NCBI RefSeq assembly: GCF_011386835.1
Contig: NC_088796.1
Span: 28,103,011-28,167,010 of the forward strand
Direction of reading: 5' to 3'
DNA length: 64,000 bases
Source of the DNA: Chrysemys picta bellii
Lineage: Eukaryota; Chordata; Testudines; Emydidae
In this document: piece by piece, positions 33,690 to 46,079 of the stretch
Position numbering within the stretch: the first letter of the stretch is position 1
Layout of the letters: the number at the start of each line of letters is the position of its first letter
Program-made: the position numbers and the translations under genes
The notes under the pieces: generated by a model
Seen by the model: the letters and a program-made list of their open reading frames with translations, nothing else
The model's database searches: none
Told to the model about the DNA's origin: nothing

Positions 33690-34765
33690 GTCATGACTGA
33701 GACTGGGGCAGTCAGAGCAGGAGTTGGGAGTCAGGCCAAATCAGGCATGGGAGGTCAGAGTCCGAGACAGGCCAGAAGGTAAAGTGGGTGTCTGGCATCA
33801 GGAGGCAGGCAGGGTCAGGTTACAGGAGATCAGGGTCAGGCAACAGGTTACAGACAGCAATCAAATAGGGAAGTTGAGGACAAACCAAGTTTGGAAGTCT
33901 GAGTCTAGCCTCTGGAGCAAAGGCAGGCAGGTACTCTGTGTTGTTGTTCAGTGTAGCAGGGTGGACACCTCGTTCCTGCCTGGAAGGGCTTAAAACAGCC
34001 CTGGCAGAGGGCTGCAGCTCTAAAAGCTGGGCTGATTGGGGAAGCAGCCACAGCAGGGCCACGCCCAATCAGGCCACAGCTGGCCTGTATAAAAAGGCTG
34101 GGAGCCAGAGGCCAAACAGTCTCTCTCTGCCTTCAGAGGGAGAAGGGCCTGGCTGTAGTGAGTGATCCACAGGATACCTGAGTGGAGCAGGACTGAGGAG
34201 CTGGGGAGCTCCAGTCTGGAAAGCCCCAGGCTGCAGCCTAGCATTGGGCCAAGGGTACTGGCGGTTGCAGAGGGCAGCCCATGGTTAGGCCAAGGCAGCA
34301 GGTCCAAACCCAACCTTGCCTGTGATGAGTGGTCTATACTGCAGTCTGCCCCAGGGATTTGGGGCTACTTGGTGACTGGCAGTGGCCTTATTCTGAGGTG
34401 AGGTAGGGAAAGTGGGTGGAGGTTCCCCAGGGAGGGGAGACCCTAGTACTGAGGGGTGTACTGCCAGGGGGCAGCACCCTAGATACAAGGGCACTGGGGT
34501 CTGGGAGGGACATGGGGCCAGGGGACAGGTGGATCAGTGGCTTGCAGGGGGTGCTCCAGGATGCTGGAAGAGCTAATTCCCAGAAGTCACCAGCAGGAGG
34601 CGCTGCAGGGGTGAGTCCGCTCCTCTACACTCAGACATCTCCCCTTCATGGCTTCCAGATTTATATTCTGGTATCAGACAGTGAGGGGCTGCTGGGTAGT
34701 AGGTCCTGCCAAGCCCAGCCTTACATGGTCCTCCCATGGAAGCCCAGCCTAAGTCTTCTGTGGTA
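33690..34765 (+). mobile_element. Outer LTR-like repeat (host of a nested LTR)
   Basis: 33700-33950 is made of GGTCAGAG/GGGTCAGG-type units (for example CAGGGTCAGGTTACAGGAG) typical of a recurrent turtle LTR. After the nested LTR, CTCAGACATCTCCCC and GGCTGCTGGGTAGTAGG appear to continue it. Ends not resolved. Confidence 0.5.
33952..34629 (+). mobile_element. Nested solo LTR, 678 bp
   Basis: It starts TGTAGCAGGGTGGACACC and ends GTCCGCTCCTCTACA (TG...CA). Flanks are TTCAG (33947-33951) and CTCAG (34630-34634), a 4/5 duplication. A TATA-like TGTATAAAAAGGC lies at about 34086. Frames inside are not genes. Confidence 0.75.
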
Positions 34766-35635
34766 ATGCAGCAGAGTCAGCAACCCTGAACCTCCTGTTG
34801 TTCCAGGTTCTAACAGAAGGGGCTTGGCCGATCTTTCCTTGTAATCAGTAATAAACAAAGCACAAATGGCATGGGTTACCTCAAAGGAGAAGATGGGAAA
34901 GTAAAGAGAATTTTTCCAAACTCTTCAAGAATCTTTCTCAAATCTCATGATTCTGACCAGCAATGGCACATCTTGGCATCAGCACTTCTGTTCCACCTAA
35001 ACCTAGTGGCCTGCTACATTTCTTGCTGTAGTTTATAAACACTTTCATTTCAAATAGTGTTTAACTTTTTTTTGTTTGTTTTGTTTTTGGACTTCTCTTC
35101 TGAAATTACATTAGGGAGAACTTCACCCCTTAGCAGGGGTCAATAATAACAAGGCCTATGCACCATTTATACCTTATTTTGAGAGTTTAACAGATTGTCA
35201 TGGTGCATAAGGTTTGTGCTGGCCCTGTGTATGGTCTGAATTTTCCATTCTGTGATTCTGAAGTATTAGACTTGCACAAGCAGCAACAACAAGAGTTTCT
35301 CTCTTCTTAGACCTGCATGACAGACTCTGCTGGACACTGTAAAGAGTATTGCAGACACATTTGAACCACTGACCTTAGTGTCAAAGGTTCAGGATTCCTT
35401 TACCAATTCATGGTTCCATAGACTCAGGCACTCATCTTGTAGAGCATTGCAAATGGAGGGATCCTTGCACTGAGCCTCATTGACTTTGGTGGATCTCTAC
35501 CCATGAACAACATGTTGCAGGATGAGTGTCTTGCATCTCAAGTCGTCCTGTGTGTATAGAAGAAAATATACAGAGTCAAAGGAAAGCTGTGAAAAGAATA
35601 CAAATTGGGCTGGTGCCCTTCTTTTGCTTCTTTAT
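34766..35635. other. No gene seen
   Basis: Mixed low-copy sequence, no recognised element. Confidence 0.4.
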
Positions 35636-35639
35636 AGCT

Positions 35640-36780
35640 TCATAGATTCTAAAATGAGAAGGGATCATTATGATCATGTAGTCTGATTTCCTGTATAGCG
35701 CAGGTCAAAGAACTTCCCAAAATATTCTTACAGCATATCTTTTAGGAAAACATCCAATCTTGATTTAAAAATTGTAAGTCATTGAACATTCACCATGACC
35801 CCAGGTAAATTGTTCCAGTGGTTAACTACTCTCATGGTTAAAAATGTACGTCTTATTTCCAGTTTGAATTTGTCTAGCTTCAACTTCCAGCCATTGGATT
35901 GTGTTATTCTTTTCTCTGCTAGATTGAAGAGCCCATTATTAAATATTTGTTCTCATATAGGTACTTACAGACTGTAATCAAGTCACCCCTTAATCTTCTG
36001 TTTGTTAAACTACACAGATTGAGCTCCTGGAGTCCATCACTGTAAGGCATGTTTTCTAATCCCTTAATCCTTCTTGTGGCTTTTCTCTGAACCCTTTCCA
36101 ATTTATCAACATCTTTCTTGAATTGTGGGCACCAGAAATGGACACTATTCCAGCAGCCTTTGCACCAGTGTCATATGCAGAGGTAAAATAACCTCTCTTC
36201 TCCTATTTAAGATTCCCCTATTTATGTTTACCAGGACTGCATTAGCTGTTTTGGCCACAGCATCACATGGGGAGCTCTTGGTCAACTGATTATCCACACA
36301 CACACCCCTCCAAATCTTTTTTAGAGTCACTGTTTCCCAGGATAGAGTCCCCCATCCTGTAAGTATATATATATGTTTACAGTTAGCCATTTTAATATGC
36401 ATATAGTTTGCTTGGACTTAGTTTGCCAAACAATCTAGATTGCTCTGAATCAGTGACCTGTCTTCTTCATTTATTTACTACTCCCCCAATTTTTGTGTCA
36501 TCTGCAAATTTTACAGTGATGATTTTGTTTTCTTCCAGGTCATTGATAAGGATGTTAAATAGCACAGGGACAAGAACCGATCCCTGCAGAACCCTACTGG
36601 AAACAGACCCACAGATGATGATTCCCTGGTTACAGTTACATTTTGAGACCTACCATTTAGCCAGTTTAATACATTTAATATGTGCCATGTTCATTTTATA
36701 TCATTCTATTTTTAATCAAAATGTGATGCAACACCAAGACAAACCCCTTACAGAGGTCTAAGTATATTATGTCAAACTGT
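35640..36780 (-). mobile_element. CR1 LINE fragment with dead reverse-transcriptase remnant
   Basis: On the minus strand, 35919-36101 encodes MERVQRKATRRIKGLENMPY, and 36145-36402 encodes pieces such as VLVNINRGILNRRREVILPL. These match the C-terminal part of the CR1 polyprotein after the reverse-transcriptase core. Further 5' (plus 36408-36760), TTTGTGTCATCTGCAAATTT and GATCCCTGCAGAACCCTACT match the RT-coding DNA read in reverse. The 3' end is at about 35640-35700 (GATCATGTAGTCTGATTTCC). Frameshifts and stops throughout. Confidence 0.85.
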
Positions 36781-37634
36781 CATCTTTAATCCACCAAACT
36801 TATAATGTTATCAAAAATATATTTATTATTCATAAAATATGTTGGATGTGTTTTTTTTTTCTTTTTTTAAAAAAAAGGGCTTCTCTTTTCTTCAGATTGT
36901 TTTTTATATTAGAAATATAGGCTTTGTCTACCCTCCAAGAGGGTGAGAGGAAGTGAAATGAAGGGATGACATCCCCACCACCAAGAGATCGAAAGTTGAG
37001 CAACTGAGAGGGGAATAGACTTTTAGTCATATTTGTTACAATGTTTTATTTATTTATTTTCTTATTTTTAACCACATGGTTGCAATGACTGATATTCCTA
37101 CCTTTCAACTAAGGCATGAGAGGTCACAGTAAACATCCCTAAAACCTCATTGAAGGTCCTCCAAGAAAAATTAGGTGTAGAAACTTACACTCATATAAAC
37201 CAGGTTTAAAACTATTTAGTTTAAGTAGATTAGGATCAGGTTTAAGCTAAACCAAAATCAGCCACTCAGGCAAGAACAGACTTAACATTTCTGATATTTC
37301 CCAAGGTAAAAACAAGCAGAAAGAAAACCTTTGAAAAACAACTTTTCAGGCCTTCTGTATACCTCCAAAAGTAGCAAAAATAGCAGTTTCTACTATAAAA
37401 AATCCCTTTGCATGTCACCGTTACACGGAAATCTCCAACGGATATTGCCTCTCCAGTCATATTTCTAGCCAAGATCATAAGAAAAAATACAGGTAGAACT
37501 CTGAGAAAGTTGCTGAATAACAAATATTCAATGCTAAAGCTTCAGCATCACTAGCTCAAATAGCACCTTGTCTTCATCTTATGTATGTTCCACATTTACA
37601 TTTGTGATACAATTTCTTTGGGGGGGGGGGGAGG
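36781..37634. other. No gene seen
   Basis: AT-rich low-copy sequence ending in a run of twelve G (37620-37631). Confidence 0.45.
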
Positions 37635-37639
37635 AAGCT

Positions 37640-38085
37640 TGTAACAGGGCAGCCTGACTCTTTAAGGGTCAGGAGGCCTGGGCCCAACCAGCCTTCTTCA
37701 GTTAGCCAGCCCTCACTACATTTGTGCTGAGTGTTGGATGTAAGAGGAGGAAAGCCCGGCAGTTGAGAGACATTGGTGAAGGGGAGCTGAAAGGCTACTC
37801 TTGCGTGGAGCAAAAACCTTGACTAGTACAAGGGACTATGGAGGACTGAAGGCAAGCTGTTGTACTTGGGGGCCCACCTGTGAGGAAGGGGGGCTGAAGG
37901 CTGAGCCCGGCTGGACTGCGGATTCTTTTGTTTGATATGTTAGTTGCATTTGGACTAAGCGACTGTTACCCCAGAAAGGGTTGAATGCTTTAAAGTGGTT
38001 TGGCTGTGGGGGCCAAGTCCCTTCTACAGAGAGAATAGGATGAAATTGAGGCAAGGGTGCCTGCAGGAGGACATGCCCTATCACA
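37640..38085. mobile_element. Solo LTR or LTR fragment, 446 bp
   Basis: It starts TGTAACAGGGCAGCC and ends CATGCCCTATCACA (TG...CA). Flanks are AAGCT (37635-37639) and AGGCT (38086-38090), 4/5. Inner sequence such as GTTACCCCAGAAAGGG also occurs in the style of the LTR at 2707 (TTACCCCAGAAAGGGAGG at about 3262), so the two may be distantly related. Confidence 0.65.
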
Positions 38086-38090
38086 AGGCT

Positions 38091-40070
38091 GCTCTGTATG
38101 TCTGAGCTGTGACTATGCAATCAGTCTTTCTGTTGGAAGAATATTATACTGGATGTACAGGGCCTTCATACTATGGTGATAAGTGTTCCAAAACTGCTTC
38201 TAGATAGACCCATAGAAATGGCTTATAAGAATTTCACAAGGCAATTATTTAATGGCCAATTCACTAATCTTTTCCAGTGGGCCTCCTAGTATGTGCTGTT
38301 AAAATCAAATGTCAAAAGCAGATATGACTTCTCTTGTTTACTGCAGCAAGGCATTCATACTTTAATCTAGGGGAATGTTAAACTAAAATGAGTTAGATCA
38401 AATGCTTTACTTTCTAGGATGTTAAATATGCACAAATAGTTGAAATCAGCATAGTTCACCTTGCCAAAACTGTAGAAAAACACATTTTGAACATAATTGG
38501 TATTTACAGTAGTTATAATGAATGTTTTCACTAAATATGTGCCATGTAGTGAATGACTGCTGTTACAGCTCTTGTCTCAGACTCTCTCATTCTGATCTCC
38601 AAACATTAATTAGCAATGATTGTTGAGTGCAACTGCCTTCTAATTTAGGAAATGTGTGGTTCTCAAGAATGCACTTCCAGTGAGCTGGAGGCACATGACC
38701 ATAAGTTTTGTCTTTCTGGATCAGATTATTGGTCCTTCCTGCCTTCAGCAGAGACCAATGACTGATGCTGTAGAAAAAGGTGAAAATGCATGTATCCACT
38801 TGTACTCCTTAATACCTTCACATCTTCTCTTCACACCTGGATTTTCTTAACCCTGAAAAATGCACATTAGACTTATATTAGATTCTTTATTCACCTTGCT
38901 TATGGGTCCAGCTGTGGCAGTTGACTCTTATCAGCTACAGTAATGAATTCTACAGGTTGACGATATGCTGCATAAAACAGTGTCATTTTCTTTCATTCAT
39001 TCTTTCCCCTTGTTCTCTAATTATGTGATAGGTTAAAAAGAAAGCTTTACTGGTCTTTAATTTCCAGGATCTCACTCTTCTATAGAGCCCTGTAAAAAAT
39101 GGACATCACAATCCTGAAAGTTCTGCTTACTCTAAAGTATTTAAAAGTTTATTTTCAAAAGTTTCTACATGATTTAAGAGCACAAGTCCCATTTAATTTC
39201 AATTAAGCTTGTGCTCCTAGATCACTTAAGTGTTATTGAAAATCCCAACTGAAGTCAGAAATATTTTGTTATGTAATCATGCAGAAAGCAATGCCTCTAC
39301 ATATTTGTAATATAATGATGAAGGTTCAAGGTTTTTCTTTGCTCCTATTCCACAATTTGCTCCTGTCCCCTAATTGTCATTTATTTTTCGGAGTACAGGA
39401 TTTTGTTAAGTTCCCTGAGTTGTGGTTAAAGATTTCTCCCTCATGTGTATGCAACTTACATTTTAGCTGTGGAAAATCAAGGAAATTAGCCTTCTGCTCT
39501 CAGTTTCAGAGGAGTATCATATTTCCTTCTAGTAAATTAACTATGAAAGTTCCAAAATGAGATTTAAGATTTTGGACAGTAGAGTCTACATTTTCTGAAC
39601 CAGTTGCTAGTTTTGCAACTACCATGCACAATTATCATCAGAACTCTTTATTTTTTGAGAGAATGTTAGCTATTAGTATTGAGATCAAACTGCCTTTAGA
39701 AGATTTTTTTGATAGCTTGAATGTTGTTTTAGAAAAAGATATGGTGCAAATTGAAGTAATCTTGTCAATGCAATCTGATTACAGTGTGCAGATTGTACTT
39801 TTTATTACCATTTTGAATACATGCTATTTTTGTCTTACTGCTTCTGTTTCCCATTACAAAGTAAAACTGAAAAATAGCAAGTTTATCTTAACCAAATGTT
39901 ATGAGATCACAATGTTGCTCTTTTTCCTGTAATCTGGTTTACTTGGATATTTGGGCTTGTCCTAAACAAAGTATGTCAGTCATGTCCAACCCAATTTCTC
40001 TTCCTCAGCATTGTTGCAGTTTAAGAAAGGAGAGCATGTAACTGGCATTCTGCAGACTAATTAACCAGAT
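38091..40070. other. No gene seen; low-copy, AT-rich
   Basis: The longest plus frame, 39624-39932 (102 residues), matches nothing I know and has no promoter, splice or codon evidence. Near 39175-39255 there is a decayed palindromic repeat (CACAAGTCCC and AAGCTTGTGCTCC). Confidence 0.45.
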
Positions 40071-40076
40071 TAATAA

Positions 40077-40638
40077 GGCTTGGTCTACACTACACAGTTA
40101 GGTCGACATAAAGCAGCTTATGTCAACCTAACTATGTCAGTGTCTACACTACAGTCTGGCTCCCACTGATGTAAGTGCCCTACTACGCTGACATAATAAC
40201 TCCACCTCCATGAGAGGCGTAGGGCTTGTGGCGGTGTAGTTAGGGCAATGCAGTCATTCCTTACATCAGCTGTTGGCTGTCTTGTCAATTTCACGACTCC
40301 CCAGCTTGGGCTGCCACCCGGGCTCCCTGCTAGGAGCCCTGCTGCCTCCCCTACCCCCCGCCGGGTCCTGGTTTCCCGTTAGGAGCATGGCAGCCGACTG
40401 GACTCCAGGCACGGATCTCCCCATCGGAGGTGAGGAGCCCCAGGCAGCTGGCCCCCTGCTCCCAGCTGGGAGTGGGAGGCAAGGAGCCCTGGGGGGCAGC
40501 TGGGCTCCCACCAGGGAGCTGCGCAGAGCTGAGAGCCCTGGATCTCAGCCTCCCACATTTCCCCTTTTCAGTTGGTGGAAGTGCTCCTGGTGAGGATGCA
40601 CACCACCAACAGAAGGAAGGTAGTGTGGACATCAGCCC
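40077..40638. mobile_element. MITE with GC-rich core (probable PIF/Harbinger type)
   Basis: The left end GGCTTGGTCTACACTACAC and the complement of the right end, GGGCTGATGTCCACACTAC, are similar inverted repeats. The flanks are TAA and TTA, close to but not an exact TWA duplication. The middle (40300-40580) is GC-rich, with CTGGGAGCCC-type repeats that produce chance frames on both strands (40266-40642). Confidence 0.7.
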
Positions 40639-40641
40639 TTA

Positions 40642-41052
40642 GAGTTGTGGGTGCATACAAATCTCCATGAGGCCACATCCTCAGCTGGTTAGTGAGCTAT
40701 GCCAACTTTACATCATCTGAGAACTTGGCCCTCCATATTCTCATGAGGTGATATAAAGACCTAATTGTAGACTACTACAGTCGTTCCATTGACTTTAATG
40801 TGAGGAGCATCATGCATTATGTGTGAAATCTATGAATCTGTGAAATTCACTCCACTGCAGAGGACCTAGACAAATAAATTCTGATCGCTTTTCAAAACTA
40901 ATGAAGTGATGTCTAATCAAATACATTTAATATGAACAAAATCACCCACCCTAAAAAGGAATGACAATGTAGTAATTCATAATAACTGTTCCTTTGGTAG
41001 CAAGAGTTATGGCTAAGTTAGAAACCCTCCATTCTAACTCTCCTGTTCTACT
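40642..41052. other. No gene seen
   Basis: Low-copy AT-rich sequence. Confidence 0.45.
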
Positions 41053-41057
41053 GGCCC

Positions 41058-41803
41058 TGTATTGGTGCTTGGAGGGAGGTCACTCTGTGTCATGCATCAG
41101 GCAACAAACATTCAATTAGCGGTCTATCTCTCTGGGTGGGGCAGAGCAGGAAGCAGGCTCTTGCCTATACCTGGCTAAGGCAGCCAGCAAATACATGGTC
41201 TAGGCCCACAATCTCCTGGCTGGGGCAAGCCACAAACAATGCACAGGCCTTCTGGCCTAAGAGTGAATAGGCCACCACCCCAGCGGTGGGGTTGGCAGCA
41301 GAGGGTAGGAGGACCCAGACCCACCCTACCTCCCCTGGTTCCAGCCCAGGGCCCTAACAATAGCGAATGGTTCTGCCACTGGGTCAGCGGAGATCCCACC
41401 AAAACACACTGACTGGCAACTAAACACACACTGGCAACTAACCCGGACTAAAGTCTGGTTTTCCTGGGCTACTTCCTACCTCAGTCTGGGTAGAGTGTTC
41501 CATAGCCCAAGGGTCCTCCATCTCCTTGGAGTACACTGCGGATGGCAGTCCTAGCAACTCCTCTCCAGGATCGGTCTCCTCCAGGGGCAGGGCACTGCAC
41601 AGCACAGGTTCAGCTCTGCAGCGGGGTGGAGATGTCTGCCTTCTTCCCCGGCTCCAGCCCAACTGAGCTGCGGGGCTCGCATTTTCTACTTCCTGCCATG
41701 CCCCTCTGTTTCTGGCACGGAGAGCTGGGCTGGCCCGGCTCCACCCATGAGGGGGAGTGTAGTGGTCCCTTGGGCTTAGGCTATACTACTCTGCCTCACT
41801 ACA
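41058..41803 (-). mobile_element. Solo LTR, 746 bp
   Basis: Plus-strand ends are TGTATTGGTGCTTGG and GCCTCACTACA (TG...CA). Flanks GGCCC (41053-41057) and GGCCC (41804-41808) are a perfect 5-bp duplication. Minus orientation is preferred because that strand starts TGTAGTGAGGCAGAG, but no clear TATA/poly(A) pair proves it. Frames at 41175-41814 fall inside and are not genes. Confidence 0.85.
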
Positions 41804-41808
41804 GGCCC

Positions 41809-43595
41809 TCTTAAGCATATTTTGATTCTGAGGTATGATGTTGTAAAAAATATTTGTGATATAGTTAGGAGAAAGATGATCAGTGTGTAGTTTCCCGATA
41901 GTATATTACAGGTGAAAATAAATAACACATGAATTATATTCTGCTTCTTGTCTTTGGATATCTCCAAGGCTCAGCTACAGGATATTTTCCATTTTCTTTT
42001 CAGATTCTTCCTGGAAACATCAGAAATATATTTATTTAATGCAATTTTAAATTACCCATCAGATGTAGTGATTCATCTAAGATGCTGTTGGAAGGGGCAT
42101 TATGAAAGGCATCAGTTTGCATAAGGTCCCTTAAGTGCATAGTCTTCAAAACCAACATTCATATAGTTTCACAAGGGGATAGTTGGAACTGGAATGTAAG
42201 TGATTGAGTAATGAAGACATTAAAAAAGCCCTCAGTAATTTGGCTTCAATGGAAAGTTATTTTCATAAGACATAAAAATTGTTATATTAATAAAGTACAA
42301 GAGATACAATTTTATTTATTTGTATTCCTTTCACAACAGACTTGGAAGAACATATCCAAATAAATTAAAAACCTATTGAACTTCATAGATTCACACTTTG
42401 GGAAAGATCGGTTCCATATGTAAAGGATCATCAATACTGAAAGACAAAGCATGTTTTAAGCTCTCACCCATGATGGTGTTGGTGAATTTAGGGTTCACCC
42501 ATCTCTCTAGCATAGCTGATGAGTGTCAGCTTCATTACAAAAGGGCCTCATTCTTTGAAATGCTTAGGCATCCCTGTCAAGTTACTGAGCTTCGTCTACT
42601 GCCTTTGATAGAAGTGTTCCCTTCAGAAACTTTGCCCAAAATGTAGTAAAAACAGTGCAAGCAGAAATCAGGAGAACGAGGAGATTGGGAAGAAGAGCCT
42701 GAAAGAGGTCTGGATGAAGGTGGAGAGAGAGAATATGTGTTAATGTTTCCTTATTCTTGCATGTTTCATGTTTGTTTTTGCATTTCATAATCTTGTTTTT
42801 ACCTCCGCTGCTGGTTTTCTTTTACTGTGATTTCACTGAGACACAGAGGCCCACTGGTGGTTCCCTACCCTGTGTCAGCGACTCTTTTAAGGCCCGAAAT
42901 ACTACACATCACACACTGTTGCCATGACATATATCCAAATTAAATAACTCAGTGATCATTAATATTTTTGCATGGTGTATGTATGGGGTGCATACAAAGA
43001 GCTATAAATATGTGCTAGAATTAAGGTCTTAAAATGTATTTGGCAAGCAGTGCCTGAGCCACACCTGTTCCAGAGAAAGGAATGTGGGTCCCCCTGCTTG
43101 AATGTGTTTCTGATGTAAATTAGGCAAGTTGTGATCAAAGACAAAGGAAAGCACATTTACATGCAAAGTAAACAAAGCCATCAAGAGAACAAATTGGGAA
43201 AGATGAATACTTTACAATCTCAAGGCGGGTGGAGACTGCATTCAAAGAGAGCTTTCCTGCCTCTTGAAGCAGGGTCAATAAACTTTAGGAGGACAGCAGG
43301 AGAAAGAAGCTCGGTCTGGATTTACTTTTCAAAGAATACATTTCAAAGGTTTACTGGGCAATAAAGACGTGGAGTCTGAACCTCAAATGATAAGCAGTGA
43401 CAAAGCCCCTTACTAGTCTGGGTTGAACCCCAAAGCATCACATTCACCTATTAAAATGTCAGTCATTTGAGCTGATAGAATAATTAAAGGTCAAACAAAC
43501 AAACAAACAATCTGATTCATAAGTACTTTTGTGAATAAAATGGTAGATTTTAGTTGGCAGTGATTCATGGGATCACAGTCCTCAAGATTTGCAAG
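41809..43595. other. No gene seen; low-copy
   Basis: AT-rich sequence without a recognised element. An (AAAC)n patch lies near 43494-43510. Confidence 0.45.
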
Positions 43596-43597
43596 TA

Positions 43598-43771
43598 CAC
43601 CAGACCCTCACTAGAAAGCGGAATTTGGGATCCATGCGAGGTACCGCTTTAACGCGGGGACTGCGTTAAAACGAATTGCAATTAAAGTAATTAAATTTGG
43701 GATCCCTGGCCGTGACCGTGTTATATGCGAATTCGTGCTATATAGACGCATGTTCTAGCAAGTGTCCGGTG
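43598..43771. mobile_element. 174-bp Tc1/mariner-type MITE
   Basis: The left end CACCAGACCCTCACTAGAA and the complement of the right end, CACCGGACACTTGCTAGAAC, are inverted repeats. TA flanks both sides (43596-43597 and 43772-43773). The ends resemble Tigger/pogo-type elements. The interior has GCGTTAAAACG-like motifs and no gene. Confidence 0.85.
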
Positions 43772-44414
43772 TATTTAGACAACCCACAGTATTTATGAAA
43801 ATGTTCACGAACCCCAAAACATTCACAAATTTTAGTACAAGTGATTGCTCATTCAAAAATGTATAGTGGAAGTCTGTTCGTTTATTATTCACAATTCTCT
43901 CATTTAATAAGCGTCTGTAATCCAGTAACAATACCATGTGAATCAGGTGACCAATTGCATAGCACAAATAATGATTAGTAAATGAACAGTACACAAAGGG
44001 CTTAAAATAGTGCACTCAAACTATTCATTGAATAATTATGAATAACTACAACTTCAAAAATGTCAGTATCAATTCACAGACTGCTAATTAACCCTGGCAG
44101 AGGCTATTGTCATAATAAGTATAATTTGGAATGAATAGCTCAGCTAGCTGTATGAATCAATAATTTACATGGGCTATGATTTGTTAACAAAGGTGGATGA
44201 TAAACACAAAAAGTGTAGAGGTGTAGATTCCATAATTGTCTTAACTCTTTGGTCTGCCAAGTTGGAAATTTCATGAGAACTCTTGACTGTCATGACTCTC
44301 TTGAAAAATTTTGATATTTCCTGCTTGTGGGTAAACCAGAAATATATAAACAACCTTTCTCACAGTGTTTTTGCATTTGTGCCAATAAGGATCATCAGGA
44401 ATTGTGGAGGCCTG
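43772..44414. other. No gene seen
   Basis: AT-rich low-copy sequence. Confidence 0.4.
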
Positions 44415-45378
44415 AAGTAAGGAGGAAGATGGTAATGAATTAACCTAGGGACTGGCAACAAAATGTCAGATGAAATTCAATGTTGATAAATGCAAAGTAA
44501 TGCACATTGGAAAACATAATCCCAACTATACATACAAAACGATGGGGTCTAAATTAGCTGTTACCACTCAAGAAAGAGATCTTGGAGTCATTGTGGATAG
44601 TTCTCTGAAACCATCTGCCCAATGTGCAGCACCAGTCAAAAAAGCTAACAGAATGTTAGGAACCATTAGGAAAGGGATAGCTAATAAGAAAGAAAATATC
44701 ATAATACCACTATATAAATCCATGAAACACCCACACCTTGAAACTGTGTACAGTTGTGGTTTCCCCATCTCAAAAAATATATATTAGAATTGGAAAAGGT
44801 GCAGCGAAGGGCAACAAAAATGATTAAGGGTATGAAACGTCTTCCATCTCAGGAGAGATTAAAAAGACTGGGACTTTTCAGCTTGGAAAAAAGACAACTA
44901 AGGGGAAGATATGATAAACATCTACAACATCATGAATGGTGTGGAGAAAGTGAATAAGGAAGTGTTATTTACTCCTTCATGTAACGGAAGAACCAGGGGT
45001 CACCCAATGAAAGTAATAGGTACAGGTTTAAACAAACTTCTTCACACAACACCCAGTCAACCAGTGGAACTCATTGCCAGGGAATGTTGTGAAGGACAAA
45101 ACTATAACAGGGTTCAGAAAAGGATTAGATAAATTCATGGAAGACAGGTCCATCAATGGCTATTAGCCAAAATGGTCAGAGATGCAACCCCATGCTCTGA
45201 GTGTCCCTATCTTCTGAGTGCCAGAAGCTGGGATTGGATGACAGGGGATAGATCACTCAAAGATGTCCTGTGCTGTTCATTCCCTCTGAAGCACCTGACT
45301 TTGGCCACTGATGGAAGACAGGATATTGGACTAGATGGACTGTTGGTCTTACTCAGAATGGCCATTCTTATGTTCTAG
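44415..45378 (+). mobile_element. CR1 LINE 3' fragment with RT C-terminal remnant
   Basis: The plus frame 44470-44787 contains KCKVMHIGKHNPNY, ERDLGVIVDSSLKPS and KKANRMLGTIRKGI, the region just C-terminal to the RT catalytic core of CR1. The next frame (44754-44957) contains [20 protein letters not shown] and [14 protein letters not shown], so a frameshift separates them. The 3' end is the classic CR1 terminus near 45328-45376 (ACTAGATGGACTGTTGG and CATTCTTATGTTC). The catalytic Y/FADD part is missing: 5' truncated, inactive. The minus-strand frame 44568-44768 is a shadow. Confidence 0.92.
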
Positions 45379-45379
45379 T

Positions 45380-46075
45380 TCATTTTGTATCTCTGCAAAG
45401 GTTTCATTCGGGTTCAGTTCAAGGTTGGACAGTGATATAAGATGAATATCTAAAATGATTGTCCTCACAGATGTAAGTAGGGTCTGAATGAGCTTTCCTC
45501 TGACATCTAGTGATGAGCTGGGGGGAAAGACTTCAGGAGCAGACTGTGTTTGCATAGATACACCTACTCTGCCTGGGTGCACAGCATGATGGATCTGCTT
45601 TGCCAAAATGATCACTTTTGGGTGGTGTTGGGTTATAAATCACTTTAGTGTCGGGGTAATGAAAGGTTGATATCCTTACTGTACGAATAAAGGGCAGCAG
45701 AACAGTACTAAGCCTGCCCCGATTGAGGTGGTCACCCTAAGATGAATTTTACTTACTAAACAAGGGGTAGGGATGTCAAATCCCAGTGAAGGGGAGAGTA
45801 GATGGGGATAGGTGTTCCTACTTGGTTTTATGGATGCTGCCCAAAGAGTTCTAGATGATGTAATTTGATCTGTTTCTCTCTAGCATGTAATGACAGCTGA
45901 TTAGTCTCAACTGAGAGTCCTTCTTTGTGGTTGGTGATTCTGAGAGCTGAGATCACTGCTGAGCATTTCTAGAAGCTAATCCTTAGGCCTTGTGTGGGAA
46001 GAGTGAAAGACAACACAGATACTGCCCATGCTGTGAGGTCTCCCACTATCTGCTGAAATCACTAAAAACTGGGTT
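45380..46075. other. No gene seen
   Basis: Mixed low-copy sequence. Confidence 0.4.
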
Positions 46076-46079
46076 TAGT

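Noticed and set aside
40266..40642. Frames of 70-106 residues in a GC-rich block
   Set aside because: They are the interior of a MITE with GTCTACACT-type ends; both strands are open because of base composition.
44568..44768. 66-residue minus-strand frame
   Set aside because: It is the shadow of the CR1 reverse-transcriptase remnant on the plus strand.
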